NCBI RefSeq assembly: GCF_000774145.1
Contig: NZ_KN322983.1
Location: 496,001 to 560,000, forward strand
Source of the DNA: Pseudomonas mediterranea CFBP 5447
Lineage (GTDB): Bacteria > Pseudomonadota > Gammaproteobacteria > Pseudomonadales > Pseudomonadaceae
Direction of reading: 5' to 3'
Length of the DNA: 64,000 bases
The translations under genes were made by a program, and so were the position numbers. The notes beneath the pieces were generated by a model. It made no database searches. It had not been told where the DNA came from and worked only from the letters and a program-made list of their open reading frames with translations. Position 1 is the stretch's first letter; each line of letters begins with the position of its first letter. Positions 54,389-63,277 of the stretch are shown here, piece by piece.

Positions 54389-55267
54389 ATGAACCCCTTC
54401 GAAGAAATGCGCATTTTCACCCAGGTCATGGAGTCGGGCAGCTTCACGGCGGCGGCGGACAAGTTGGGGTTGTCCAAACAATTCGTCAGCCGCAAGCTCA
54501 TGGAGCTGGAACAGCGGCTGGGGGTTCGCCTGCTCAACCGTTCGACGCGGCGGCTGGACGTTACCCCATTGGGTCAGCGGTATTACGAAGCGGCCTTGCG
54601 TCTGCTCAGCGAAATCGAGCAGGTGGAGCAGGGTATCAGCGGCCAGACCAGCGAGCCTCGCGGCACCCTTCGGCTCAGCGCGCCGCTGTCTTTTGCCGTG
54701 GCGCACCTGGGCTGTCTGCTGCCGTTGTTCTTGCAGCGTTATCCCCAGGTCAGCGTCGAAGTGGACCTGAGCGACCGCTCGGTGGATTTGCTGGGGGAGG
54801 GTTACGACCTGGCGCTACGGATCGGCGTGCTGGAAGATTCGACCTTGATCGCCCGTCGCATCGCGACCATCGACCGGGTCTACTGCGCCAGCCCGTCCTA
54901 CCTGGCGCGACGTGGCATTCCCGCGCGCCCCGAAGACCTGCGCAGCCATGACTGCCTGCCCTATGGTCACAGCCGTCAGGTTCAGTGGCGTTTCGGAGGA
55001 GGGGGGAAGCCGCTGGTGTTGGAGGTCACTGGACGCATGCGTGCCAACAACGGTGATCTGCTCAGGGATGCGGCCATCGCCGGCATGGGCATTACCTATC
55101 TCCCTACCTTCATCCTCGGCGACGCGCTGGAGGATGGGCGGTTGGTCAAGGTACTGGAGGGCTTTGAGACCGAGCCCCTGGCCCTGTCGGCGGTCTACCC
55201 GCAACATCGCCAAAGCTCGCGCCCGGTGCAGGCGCTGGTGGAATTTCTACGTGAACACATGCAATGA
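54389..55267 (+). CDS. LysR-family transcriptional regulator
   Basis: A 292-residue LTTR. Helix-turn-helix: EEMRIFTQVMESGSFTAAAD and LGLSKQFVSRKLMELEQRLG. The substrate domain begins near 90 with GTLRLSAPLSFAVAHLG. The pattern is that of the CrgA/PerR-like group that often controls oxidoreductases. The start is ATG 54389. It is not divergent from any obvious target: upstream lie a REP pair and the YcaC-type gene on the same strand. Confidence 0.9.
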   Translation: MNPFEEMRIFTQVMESGSFTAAADKLGLSKQFVSRKLMELEQRLGVRLLNRSTRRLDVTPLGQRYYEAALRLLSEIEQVEQGISGQTSEPRGTLRLSAPLSFAVAHLGCLLPLFLQRYPQVSVEVDLSDRSVDLLGEGYDLALRIGVLEDSTLIARRIATIDRVYCASPSYLARRGIPARPEDLRSHDCLPYGHSRQVQWRFGGGGKPLVLEVTGRMRANNGDLLRDAAIAGMGITYLPTFILGDALEDGRLVKVLEGFETEPLALSAVYPQHRQSSRPVQALVEFLREHMQ

Positions 55268-55316
55268 CTGAGCTTCCAGCCGTCGCAAGACGACTGAAAG
55301 CTCCAGCGATACCCGA

Positions 55317-55793
55317 TCAGGCGGCCATGTTGGCGCCGGTCAGTTCCTTCTTGTACTGCGCCTTCATGGTTTCCATCTGCTCACCCAAGGCATCCAGCTT
55401 GGCTTTGCCCAGCACTTTCTTGGCTTGGGGGAACATCTCTTTCTCTTCTTCTTCGATATGGTGCTCAAGCAGTTCCTTGACCACTTTCACCCGGCCGGCG
55501 AATTCAGGTTGGGAAGGATCGGTGGCCTTCAGGTCCGGCAGCACCAGGGAATCGACGGTGCGATGTTCTTCCTTGGCCTCGTAATACATTTCCGCCTCAT
55601 CCTTGCCACCTGCCTGCTTGAAGGCGGGGTACAGGATTTCTTCTTCCAGCCGGGTATGAATGGTGACTTCCATTTCCAGCTTCGCCAACAGGTCAGTACG
55701 TTTCTTCACGCCGCGCTCGGTGGATTCGCTCAGTTGAGCAAGAATGCCCTTGACGCGTTCATGGTCAGCTTTCAACAGATCGATGGCGTTCAT
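55317..55793 (-). CDS. Hemerythrin-like (HHE) domain protein
   Basis: A 158-residue four-helix protein with the ligands of a di-iron or haem-free HHE domain: LLKADHERVKG (His), VTIHTRLEEEILYP (His/Glu), KEEHRTVDSL (His) and LLEHHIEEEEKEMFP (His/Glu). Such cytoplasmic proteins sense or buffer oxygen, NO or iron. It has no extra domain. It converges on the LysR gene. Confidence 0.92.
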   Translation of the reverse strand: MNAIDLLKADHERVKGILAQLSESTERGVKKRTDLLAKLEMEVTIHTRLEEEILYPAFKQAGGKDEAEMYYEAKEEHRTVDSLVLPDLKATDPSQPEFAGRVKVVKELLEHHIEEEEKEMFPQAKKVLGKAKLDALGEQMETMKAQYKKELTGANMAA

Positions 55794-56004
55794 ATACAGC
55801 TCCTCGGCAATTCACGGTTACGAGCCGGCTTCAAGCGCCGACGTCGTGTTAACCGAGAGTTGCATCGGCCGTGCCAGCCAAGAGGCTTTATAAAGTCCTT
55901 TTAAAACAAGGAGTTGAAAAGATCGCCATTTTTGGCATCGTGCAGGCTGCATGAAGAGGGGCCAAAGCGCCTTGCACTTTGCGCTGCCCTGACCGAGAAC
56001 CCTT

Positions 56005-56361
56005 ATGGGAGCGAGCCTGCTCGCGATAGCGGTCCTCCAGCCAATGATGATGTCGACCGGCCTGGCCTCATCGCGAGCAGGCACGCTCCCACAGTTTTTC
56101 CGCGTCGTCCCGCAAATCCTGCTCACCCCCATATCTCCTGTGGGAGCGAGCCTGCTCGCGATAGCGGTCCTCCAGCCAATGATGATGTCGACCGGCCTGG
56201 CCTCATCGCGAGCAGGCACGCTCCCACAGTTTTTCCGCGTCGTCCCGCAAATCCTGCTCACCCCCATATCTCCTGTGGGAGCGAGCCTGCTCGCGATAGC
56301 GGTCGTCCAGCCAATGATGATGTCGACTGGCCTGGCCTCATCGCGAGCAGGCTCGCTCCCA
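56005..56361. repeat. Tandem REP array, 135-bp unit, about 2.6 copies
   Basis: The GATAGCGGTC landmark recurs at 56025, 56160 and 56295, an exact 135-bp period. Each unit contains a REP pair (GTGGGAGCGAGC...GCAGGC(A/T)CGCTCCCAC) and the intervening TTTTTCCGCGTCGTCCCGCA spacer. Units 1 and 2 share the variant GCACGCTCC; unit 3 has GCTCGCTCC and GTCGTCC. The remaining part of the 583-bp gap 55794-56376 shows nothing else coherent. Confidence 0.93.
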
Positions 56362-56376
56362 AAGGGGATTTGCAGC

Positions 56377-57489
56377 TCAGTCATCGAGCAACTGCCGCAC
56401 CCGCCCGGCAATCGCCAGGCAAGAGGTCAGCCCCGGCGATTCGATGCCGAACAGGTTGATCAGTCCGGACACCTGGTGCTCGGCGGCGCTGCTGATGAGG
56501 AAGTCGCGGGCGGGTTCACCGGGGGCGGAAATCTTCGGGCGGATACCGCTATAAGCTGGTTGCAGGCTGTGATCGGGCAGGTCGGGCCAATAAGTGCGAA
56601 TCGCCGGATAGAAGGCTTCGGCGCGACCGGGATCGACCCGGTAGTCCTCGTGTTCGACCCATTCGACGTCGGGTCCGAAACGGGCCTGGCCCGCGAGGTC
56701 CAGGGTCATGTGGATGCCCAGCCCGGCGGCTTCCGGGGCCGGGTAGACCAGATGCCGGAAGGGCGCACGTCCGGCCAGGCTGAAGTAGTTGCCTTTGCAC
56801 AAATAGTCAGGGGGCACTGTTTGCGCCGGCAGGCCTTCCAGACGACGGGCGAGGGCGGGCGCCTGGAGACCGGCGGCGTTGATCAGTCGGCGGCAGGACA
56901 GGTTCATCTGGGCCGTGCCGCCCAATGCCAGTATGAAGCGCCCGGTACCGATGCGAGCCCCCAACAATGGCGTGTGGAAAGCAATGGTCGCGCCGGCCGC
57001 TTCGGCATCGCCTTGCAACGCCAGCATTAATGCATGGGAGTCGACAATGCCCGTGGAAGGCGAATACAACGCGGCGACACACGCCAGCGCCGGCTCCAGG
57101 GCCGACGCCTGCTCCTGATCGAGCAGGCGCAGGTCGTCCACGCCATTCAGCAAGCCGCGTTCCAGTAATGCCCGGAGCCCGGCCACCTGCGACGGGTCCT
57201 TGGCGACGATCAGCTTGCCGAGCCGGCGAGTCGTCACCCCGTGGCTTTCGCAATAGGCATACAGCCGGTGCCGACCTTCGACGCACAACCGGGCCTTGAG
57301 GCTGCCCGGTGGGTAGTAGATACCGGCATGGATGACTTCGGAACTGCGCGAGCTGGTGCCCATGCCGATGGCGCCGCCGGCTTCGATCAGCAACACCTCA
57401 TGACCGGCCTGGGCCAGCTCCCGGGCCACGGCCAGACCGACCACCCCCGCACCCACCACCACGCACTCGATATCGACGCTCACCCTCAT
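56377..57489 (-). CDS. FAD-dependent oxidoreductase, L-2-hydroxyglutarate oxidase (LhgO) like
   Basis: A 370-residue DAO-family enzyme. The FAD-binding N-terminus is [19 protein letters not shown] with a following Glu in [21 protein letters not shown] and [15 protein letters not shown] are the LhgO-type blocks, and GIRPKI and [12 protein letters not shown] close the active site. It should oxidise a 2-hydroxy acid (L-2-hydroxyglutarate in LhgO) and pass electrons to the membrane quinone pool. It diverges from ltnD by 199 bp. Confidence 0.87.
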   Translation of the reverse strand: MRVSVDIECVVVGAGVVGLAVARELAQAGHEVLLIEAGGAIGMGTSSRSSEVIHAGIYYPPGSLKARLCVEGRHRLYAYCESHGVTTRRLGKLIVAKDPSQVAGLRALLERGLLNGVDDLRLLDQEQASALEPALACVAALYSPSTGIVDSHALMLALQGDAEAAGATIAFHTPLLGARIGTGRFILALGGTAQMNLSCRRLINAAGLQAPALARRLEGLPAQTVPPDYLCKGNYFSLAGRAPFRHLVYPAPEAAGLGIHMTLDLAGQARFGPDVEWVEHEDYRVDPGRAEAFYPAIRTYWPDLPDHSLQPAYSGIRPKISAPGEPARDFLISSAAEHQVSGLINLFGIESPGLTSCLAIAGRVRQLLDD

Positions 57490-57554
57490 GTCTCCTCAGG
57501 GCTCTCAGGCGTTTCAGGGTAGTCCTGCCTGGGCAACGGGTGAAGTGCAATGCT

Positions 57555-57571
57555 AATGTTAAAAAATGTTA
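57555..57571. promoter_or_regulatory. Direct repeat AATGTTA-N3-AATGTTA before ltnD
   Basis: Two copies of AATGTTA 10 bp apart (57555-57561, 57565-57571), one helical turn, lie in the divergent LhgO/ltnD gap in a distinctly A+T-rich patch. This spacing suits a regulator of the DeoR type, such as the one encoded at the window end. Confidence 0.4.
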
Positions 57572-57688
57572 GATTGAAAAAATACTTCACAAGATCTGTT
57601 CATTGGTGGATGATCGACCCCAACCTGTAGGACAAAGCTCGCTCACAAGACCCAACAGAACAGTTCGCTGTCTCTTCCGGAGTGCCTC

Positions 57689-58594
57689 ATGAATAACAAG
57701 AATGTCGGTGTGATCGGTCTCGGCGCGATGGGCCTGGGCATTGCCCGCTCGTTGCTGCGCGCGGGCTTCAATGTGCATGCCTGTGATGTGCGCGCCGCCG
57801 TTACCGAGCAATTTGCCGGCGAGGGCGGGGTGGCCTGTGTGTCGCCTGCCGACATGGCGGCTCAATGCGATGTGATCATCACCGTGGTGGTGAATGCCGA
57901 GCAGACCGACACCGTGTTGTTTGGCGAAAACGGGGCCGTGCAAGTCTTGCGCGAGGGCAGCCTGGTCATCGGGTGCGCCACCGTGGCGCCAACCTTTGCC
58001 GTGGAACTGGGCCAGCGCCTGGCGCAGACCGGCCTGCTGTACCTCGACGCGCCGATCTCCGGCGGCGCGGCCAAGGCCGCGGCCGGTGAGATGACCATGA
58101 TGACGTCCGGCCCGGCACCGGCCTACGCCAAGGCCGAAGCGGTCCTGGCGGGTATGGCGGGCAAGGTCTATCGCTTGGGCGATGTCCATGGCCTGGGTTC
58201 CAAAGTCAAAATCATCAATCAATTGCTGGCCGGCGTACACATCGCCGCCTCGGCCGAAGCCATGGCCTTGGGGCTGCGTGAAGGCGTGGATGCCGATGCG
58301 TTGTACGAAGTGATCACCCACAGCGCCGGCAACTCCTGGATGTTCGAAAACCGCGTGCCGCACATCCTCAAGGCCGACTACACGCCCCTGTCGGCGGTGG
58401 ACATTTTCGTCAAGGACCTGGGCCTGGTGCTCGATACCGCCCGCGCCAGCAAATTCCCGTTGCCGTTGTCGGCCACCGCGCACCAGATGTTCATGCAGGC
58501 CTCCAGCGCCGGTTTCGGGCGGGAGGATGATTCGGCGGTGATCAAGATTTTCCCGGGCATCGACCTGCCGACCGCCAAGCCCGACACGATCTGA
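57689..58594 (+). CDS. ltnD: L-threonate dehydrogenase
   Basis: A 301-residue member of the 3-hydroxyisobutyrate/beta-hydroxyacid dehydrogenase family. NAD-binding GLGAMGLGIARSLLRAG (about residues 10-26); substrate motif YLDAPISGGAAKAAAGEMT (about 116-134); catalytic Lys in GSKVKIINQLLAG (about 171-183). It oxidises L-threonate to 2-oxotetronate. The adjacent otnK, otnC and otnI genes make the pathway assignment firm. It begins the operon. Confidence 0.93.
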   Translation: MNNKNVGVIGLGAMGLGIARSLLRAGFNVHACDVRAAVTEQFAGEGGVACVSPADMAAQCDVIITVVVNAEQTDTVLFGENGAVQVLREGSLVIGCATVAPTFAVELGQRLAQTGLLYLDAPISGGAAKAAAGEMTMMTSGPAPAYAKAEAVLAGMAGKVYRLGDVHGLGSKVKIINQLLAGVHIAASAEAMALGLREGVDADALYEVITHSAGNSWMFENRVPHILKADYTPLSAVDIFVKDLGLVLDTARASKFPLPLSATAHQMFMQASSAGFGREDDSAVIKIFPGIDLPTAKPDTI

Positions 58595-58603
58595 GGAACC
58601 GAC

Positions 58604-59896
58604 ATGACCCTCTCCAACGCGCGCCCGCTGCTGGGCTGCATTGCCGACGACTTCACGGGTGCCACGGACTTGGCCAACATGCTGGTGCGCGGCGGTATGC
58701 GCACGGTGCAGAGCATCGGCATTCCCGGTGCCGACGACGCTGAAGGCCTGGCGGCCGATGCGATCGTCATTGCCCTCAAGTCGCGGACCCTGCCTGTGGC
58801 CGAGGCCATCGACGAATCCCTCGCGGCGCTGACCTGGTTACGTGAACGCGGCTGCCAGCAGATTTTCTTCAAGTACTGCTCGACCTTCGACTCGACCGCT
58901 GCGGGCAACATCGGCCAGGTCAGCGAAGCCCTGCTCAAAGCCCTGGGCAGTGATTTCACCCTGGCCTGCCCGGCGTTTCCGGAAAACGGCCGGACGATTT
59001 TCCGCGGCCATCTGTTCGTGCAGGATCAATTGCTGAACGAGTCGGGCATGCAACACCACCCGTTGACGCCGATGACCGACGCCAACCTGGTGCGTGTGCT
59101 GCAAGCCCAGACTTCCCTCCAGGTTGGCCTGTTGCGCTACGACAGTGTCGCCCAGGGCGTGGACGCCGTGCGGGCGAAGATTGCCGGGTTGCGCGCCCAA
59201 GGCGTCGGCATGGCCATCGCCGACGCATTGTCCGATGCGGACCTGTACACCCTCGGTGCGGCCTGCGCGGACCTGCCCTTGCTGACGGGTGGCTCCGGGC
59301 TGGCCCTGGGGTTGCCGGACAACTTCCGCCGAGCCGGCCAGCTGAGGGATTTCGATGTGTCGACGCTGCCCCAGGTCCCTGGTGGCGAAGTGGTCCTGGC
59401 CGGCAGCGCGTCCATCGCCACCAATGGACAAGTGGCCGCCTGGCTCGAGGCCGGGCGGCCGGCCTTGCGCATCGATCCCGTGGCGCTGGCGGCCGGTGAG
59501 CCGGTGGTCGCCCGAGCCCTGGCGTTTGCCCGCGACGCGGCGGACACGGTGCTGATCTATGCCACCAACAGCGCCGATGAAGTCAAGGCTGTGCAGCAAC
59601 AGTTGGGCGCTGGTCGGGCCGGTGCGCTGGTGGAGAACGCCTTGGGCGAGATCGCCCGGGGTTTGCGCGAGCAAGGTGTACGGCGTTTCGTGATTGCCGG
59701 TGGCGAAACCTCCGGCGCGGTGGTCAAGGCGCTGGAGGTGACGCTGTTGCAGATCGGCGCGCAGATCGATCCGGGTGTGCCGGCCACCCTCAGCAGTGGC
59801 GCGGAACCGCTGGCCCTGGCACTCAAGTCGGGCAATTTCGGCGGTCGCGATTTCTTCGCCAAGGCCCTCGCGCAATTGGCCGGAGGCGCCCGATGA
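58604..59896 (+). CDS. otnK: 3-oxo-tetronate kinase
   Basis: A 430-residue DUF1537-family kinase. The N-terminal sugar-binding motif is GCIADDFTGATDLANMLVRGG; the C-terminal nucleotide-binding motif is VIAGGETSGAVVKALE. It phosphorylates 3-oxotetronate at C4 using ATP. It follows ltnD by 9 bp and overlaps otnC by 4 bp (ATGA), so the three are translationally coupled. Confidence 0.94.
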   Translation: MTLSNARPLLGCIADDFTGATDLANMLVRGGMRTVQSIGIPGADDAEGLAADAIVIALKSRTLPVAEAIDESLAALTWLRERGCQQIFFKYCSTFDSTAAGNIGQVSEALLKALGSDFTLACPAFPENGRTIFRGHLFVQDQLLNESGMQHHPLTPMTDANLVRVLQAQTSLQVGLLRYDSVAQGVDAVRAKIAGLRAQGVGMAIADALSDADLYTLGAACADLPLLTGGSGLALGLPDNFRRAGQLRDFDVSTLPQVPGGEVVLAGSASIATNGQVAAWLEAGRPALRIDPVALAAGEPVVARALAFARDAADTVLIYATNSADEVKAVQQQLGAGRAGALVENALGEIARGLREQGVRRFVIAGGETSGAVVKALEVTLLQIGAQIDPGVPATLSSGAEPLALALKSGNFGGRDFFAKALAQLAGGAR

Positions 59897-60531
59897 GCCC
59901 CGAAAGCGCCTTGCGCGAAGAGATCTGCGAAGTCGGCCTGAGCCTCTATCAGCGTGGCTACACCGTCGGCAGCGCCGGCAACATCAGCGCCCGGCTCGAC
60001 GACGGTTGGCTGATCACGCCGACCGACGCCTGCCTGGGACGTCTCGATCCAGCGGCCATCGCCAAGGTCAATGCCGCCGGCGATTGGGTGTCCGGGCACA
60101 AGCCGTCCAAGACCCTGGCGTTGCATCGCCAGGTCTACGACCGCAACCCGACGGTCGGCGGCGTGGTGCACACCCACTCCACCCATCTGGTGGCGCTGAC
60201 CCTGGCCGGGGTCTGGCGGCCCGACGATATCTTGCCGCCGCTCACGCCTTATCAGGTGATGAAGGTCGGGCACATTCCATTGATCGACTACCAGCGCCCC
60301 GGCTCGCCCAACGTGGCCGAGCAGGTGGCGCAACTAGCCAATCGGGTGCGCGGCGTGATGCTCGAACGGCTGGGCCCGGTGGTCTGGGAAAGTACGGTGT
60401 CCCGGGCCAGCTACGCCCTGGAAGAGTTGGAGGAGACCGCGCGGCTCTGGCTGCTGAGCAATCCCCGGCCCGAGCCGCTCGATCAGGCGGCACTGGATGA
60501 GCTGCGCAATATCTTCGGCGCCGATTGGTAA
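59893..60531 (+). CDS. otnC: 3-oxo-tetronate 4-phosphate decarboxylase
   Basis: A 212-residue class II aldolase/adducin-family zinc enzyme. Phosphate-binding GSAGNISARLDDGWLITPTD and the zinc ligands in VVHTHSTHLVAL (two His) plus a later His region are present. It decarboxylates 3-oxotetronate 4-phosphate to dihydroxyacetone phosphate, which enters glycolysis. A REP hairpin and 181 bp separate it from the permease. Confidence 0.93.
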   Translation: MSPESALREEICEVGLSLYQRGYTVGSAGNISARLDDGWLITPTDACLGRLDPAAIAKVNAAGDWVSGHKPSKTLALHRQVYDRNPTVGGVVHTHSTHLVALTLAGVWRPDDILPPLTPYQVMKVGHIPLIDYQRPGSPNVAEQVAQLANRVRGVMLERLGPVVWESTVSRASYALEELEETARLWLLSNPRPEPLDQAALDELRNIFGADW

Positions 60532-60567
60532 GGGACCCGCCACAAGAACCAAAGCCTTGCACAGCCA

Positions 60568-60594
60568 GTGGCGAGGGGATCGATTCCCTCGCCA
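60568..60594. repeat. REP hairpin of the GTGGCGAGGG family
   Basis: GTGGCGAGGGGATCGATTCC followed by CTCGCCA makes a compact hairpin within the tetronate operon, between otnC and the permease gene. Confidence 0.85.
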
Positions 60595-60712
60595 GCGGTG
60601 CCGTGCGGGCTGGCTGAAAAAACAATAACAACAGGATTCACTCCATGATCCATTTCAACCGCAGTGTTTGTCGTGAAAGCGTTCTCCCGATTCTCTCCGG
60701 AGGGTCGCGCCC

Positions 60713-62173
60713 ATGAGCCCGGTCATCCTGATGATCACGGCCGGGGCCGGGATTGCGCTGTTGTTGTTCCTGGTGCTCAAGTACAAGTTCCAACCGTTCG
60801 TGGCGCTGATGCTGGTGAGCATCCTGGTGGCGCTGGTGGCCGGGGTGAAGCCGGCCGACTTGGTGGCGACCATCGAAGGCGGCATGGGCAAGACTCTCGG
60901 CCATATCGCGATCATCATCGCCCTGGGCGCGATGATCGGACGCATCATCGAACTGTCGGGCGGCGCCGAGGCCCTGGCGAAAACCCTGATCGAACGCTTT
61001 GGCAACCGGCGCACACCGCTGGCCCTGACCATCGCCGGCTTCATCATCGGCGTGCCGGTGTTCTTCGAGGTGGGAGTCATCATCCTCATGCCGCTGGCCT
61101 ATGGCGTGGCCCGCAGCGCCCGCAAGCCGTTGCTGGTGTTCGCCTTGCCGATGTGCGCGGCGTTGCTCACGGTGCATGCGTTCCTGCCGCCGCATCCGGG
61201 GGCGGTGGCGGCGGCCAGCCAGTTGGGGGCCGACCTGGGACGTGTGTTGATGTTCGGCCTGCCGTTGACTGCGTTCCTGTGTTTTGTCGGCTATAAAGTG
61301 GCGGGGCGCATGACCCGTCGTTTTTATCCGATGACCGATGACATCCGCGCCGAAGTCTATGGTCCCCACGTCACCAACGAAGACCTGGCCGCCTGGAGCA
61401 ATGGTAACGGCCGGGATCCGCTGCAAGCCGCCGTCGCGGTGTCCCATATGGGGCTGGAAGAATCCACCGGCTCGCTGGTCGCCAAGCTGCCACCGGCGCC
61501 GCCACCGGGTTTCGGCCTGATTGTCGGGCTGATCCTGTTGCCAATCGTGCTGATCCTGCTGGGTACGCTGTCGACCACGCTGCTGCCGGTGGAGTCCACG
61601 GTTCGCGGTGTCATGACGGTGCTGGGGGCACCGCTGGTGGCCCTGCTGATCGACACCTTGCTCTGCGCCTGGCTATTGGGTTCACGGCGGGGCTGGAGTC
61701 GCAGCCAAGTGTCCGATGTGATCGGCTCGGCGTTGCCGGGGGTGGCGATGGTGATCCTGATCGCCGGTGCCGGTGGCGTCTTTGGCAAAGTCCTGGTGGA
61801 CACCGGGATCGGAGCGGTGGTGTCCGACATGTTGCGCACCACCGGGCTGCCGGTGCTGGCGCTGGGCTTTTTGCTGACCATGCTGTTGCGTGCCGTGCAA
61901 GGTTCGACCACGGTAGCGCTGGTGACCACCGCCGGTATCATCAGCCCGTTGATCGCTACGCTCGGGCTGACCCCCAATCACCTGGCGCTGCTGTGCCTGG
62001 CCATGGGCGGTGGCGGGCTGGCGATGTCCCACATCAACGATGCCGGCTACTGGATCTTCACTAAACTGGCAGGGCTCAACGTGGCGGACGGCCTGCGCAC
62101 CTGGACGGTGATCACCACGCTGCTCGGTACACTCGGTTTTGGAATCACCTTGTTGATCTGGCCTTTCGTTTAA
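60713..62173 (+). CDS. GntP-family permease, probable tetronate transporter
   Basis: A 486-residue inner-membrane carrier of the gluconate:H+ symporter (GntP) family with about 12-14 helices. Landmarks are [21 protein letters not shown], the [20 protein letters not shown] block and the C-terminal [19 protein letters not shown]. As part of the ltnD-otnK-otnC-otnI cluster it is expected to import L-threonate or a related tetronate; the substrate is inferred from the neighbours. Confidence 0.9.
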   Translation: MSPVILMITAGAGIALLLFLVLKYKFQPFVALMLVSILVALVAGVKPADLVATIEGGMGKTLGHIAIIIALGAMIGRIIELSGGAEALAKTLIERFGNRRTPLALTIAGFIIGVPVFFEVGVIILMPLAYGVARSARKPLLVFALPMCAALLTVHAFLPPHPGAVAAASQLGADLGRVLMFGLPLTAFLCFVGYKVAGRMTRRFYPMTDDIRAEVYGPHVTNEDLAAWSNGNGRDPLQAAVAVSHMGLEESTGSLVAKLPPAPPPGFGLIVGLILLPIVLILLGTLSTTLLPVESTVRGVMTVLGAPLVALLIDTLLCAWLLGSRRGWSRSQVSDVIGSALPGVAMVILIAGAGGVFGKVLVDTGIGAVVSDMLRTTGLPVLALGFLLTMLLRAVQGSTTVALVTTAGIISPLIATLGLTPNHLALLCLAMGGGGLAMSHINDAGYWIFTKLAGLNVADGLRTWTVITTLLGTLGFGITLLIWPFV

Positions 62174-62183
62174 GGAATATCGT

Positions 62184-62975
62184 ATGCCTCGTTTCGCAGC
62201 CAACCTCAGCATGCTCTATCCGCAACATGATTTCCTCGACCGTTTCGCGGCTGCGGCGGCCGATGGTTTCGATGCCGTGGAGTACCTGTTCCCGTACGAG
62301 TACAGCCCCGAGGTGCTCAAGCAGCGGCTGGATGACAATGGTCTGGTCCAGGCGCTGTTCAACGCACCGCCCGGGAATTGGGCGGCGGGGGAGCGGGGGC
62401 TGGCGACGTTGCCCGGGCGCGAGCAGGAATTTCGTGAAGGTTTCGAGCGGGCCCTGGAATATGCCGCAGTGCTCGGCAACTCGAACATTCACGTGATGGC
62501 GGGCTTGCTCCCGTCCGAAGCCGAGCGTGCCCGGCACCACGCCGTGTACCTGGAAAACCTCGCCTACGCCACGACCCAGGCGGCGAAGGCCGGGATCACG
62601 GTGTTGCTGGAGCCGATCAATACCCGGGACATGCCGGGCTTTTTTCTCAACCGCCAGGACCAGGCCCATGCCATCTGCCGGGAGGTCGGGGCAGACAATC
62701 TCAAGGTCCAGTTCGATTGCTACCACTGCCAGATCGTCGAGGGCGACCTGGCGAGCAAACTCAGGCGCGACTTCAGTGGCATCGGGCACATCCAGATCGC
62801 CGGCGTGCCGGATCGGCATGAGCCGGACCTGGGGGAGGTCCATTATCCGTTCCTGTTCGGATTGCTGGACGAGCTGGGCTATAACGGCTGGGTCGGCTGC
62901 GAATACCGTCCCCGAGGTGATACCTCGGCCGGTCTGCAATGGCTGCGAGACTGGAAAGCGCGCCAGGAACTGTGA
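62184..62975 (+). CDS. otnI: 2-oxo-tetronate isomerase
   Basis: A 263-residue hydroxypyruvate-isomerase-type TIM barrel (AP endonuclease 2 family). Metal ligands are in [17 protein letters not shown] (Glu), VQFDCYHCQ (Asp, His), the [17 protein letters not shown] block and GCEYRP (Glu). It converts 2-oxotetronate to 3-oxotetronate, the step between LtnD and OtnK. It follows the permease by 10 bp. Confidence 0.93.
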   Translation: MPRFAANLSMLYPQHDFLDRFAAAAADGFDAVEYLFPYEYSPEVLKQRLDDNGLVQALFNAPPGNWAAGERGLATLPGREQEFREGFERALEYAAVLGNSNIHVMAGLLPSEAERARHHAVYLENLAYATTQAAKAGITVLLEPINTRDMPGFFLNRQDQAHAICREVGADNLKVQFDCYHCQIVEGDLASKLRRDFSGIGHIQIAGVPDRHEPDLGEVHYPFLFGLLDELGYNGWVGCEYRPRGDTSAGLQWLRDWKARQEL

Positions 62976-63020
62976 GAGATGGTGGTGGGTCAGCCGGCTT
63001 TGATGTTGACTGTTCCACTG

Positions 63021-63255
63021 CTATCGCGAGCAGGCTCGCTCCCACAGGGATTTCAGTTGTTCGCCAGATCTGTGGTTTGCCATCAATACCCTTGTGGGAG
63101 CGAGCCTGCTCGCGATGGCAGTGGGTCAGCTTGCATCGATGTTATTTGTGCCGCCGTCATCGCGGGCAAGCCTGGCTCCCACAGAGATTTCGGCTGTTCA
63201 CAAGACTTGCGTTCGCCATCAATACCCCTGTGGGAGCGAGCCTGCTCGCGATAGC
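63021..63255. repeat. REP array, three elements with 136-bp period
   Basis: A single left half (63021-63047), a full inverted pair (63091-63184, right arm changed to GCGGGCAAGCCTGGCTCC) and a right-hand unpaired unit (63228-63255). The flanking CATCAATACC repeats at 63081 and 63217, that is 136 bp apart, so the unit was duplicated here as at 56.0 kb. It fills most of the 302-bp gap 62976-63277. Confidence 0.9.
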
Positions 63256-63277
63256 GATGGACCGGCACGCGACGATG

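Noticed and set aside
56005..56361. CRISPR-like regular repeats
   Set aside because: The repeat is a palindromic REP pair with identical spacers in a 135-bp period, not short repeats with unique spacers, and there are no cas genes.
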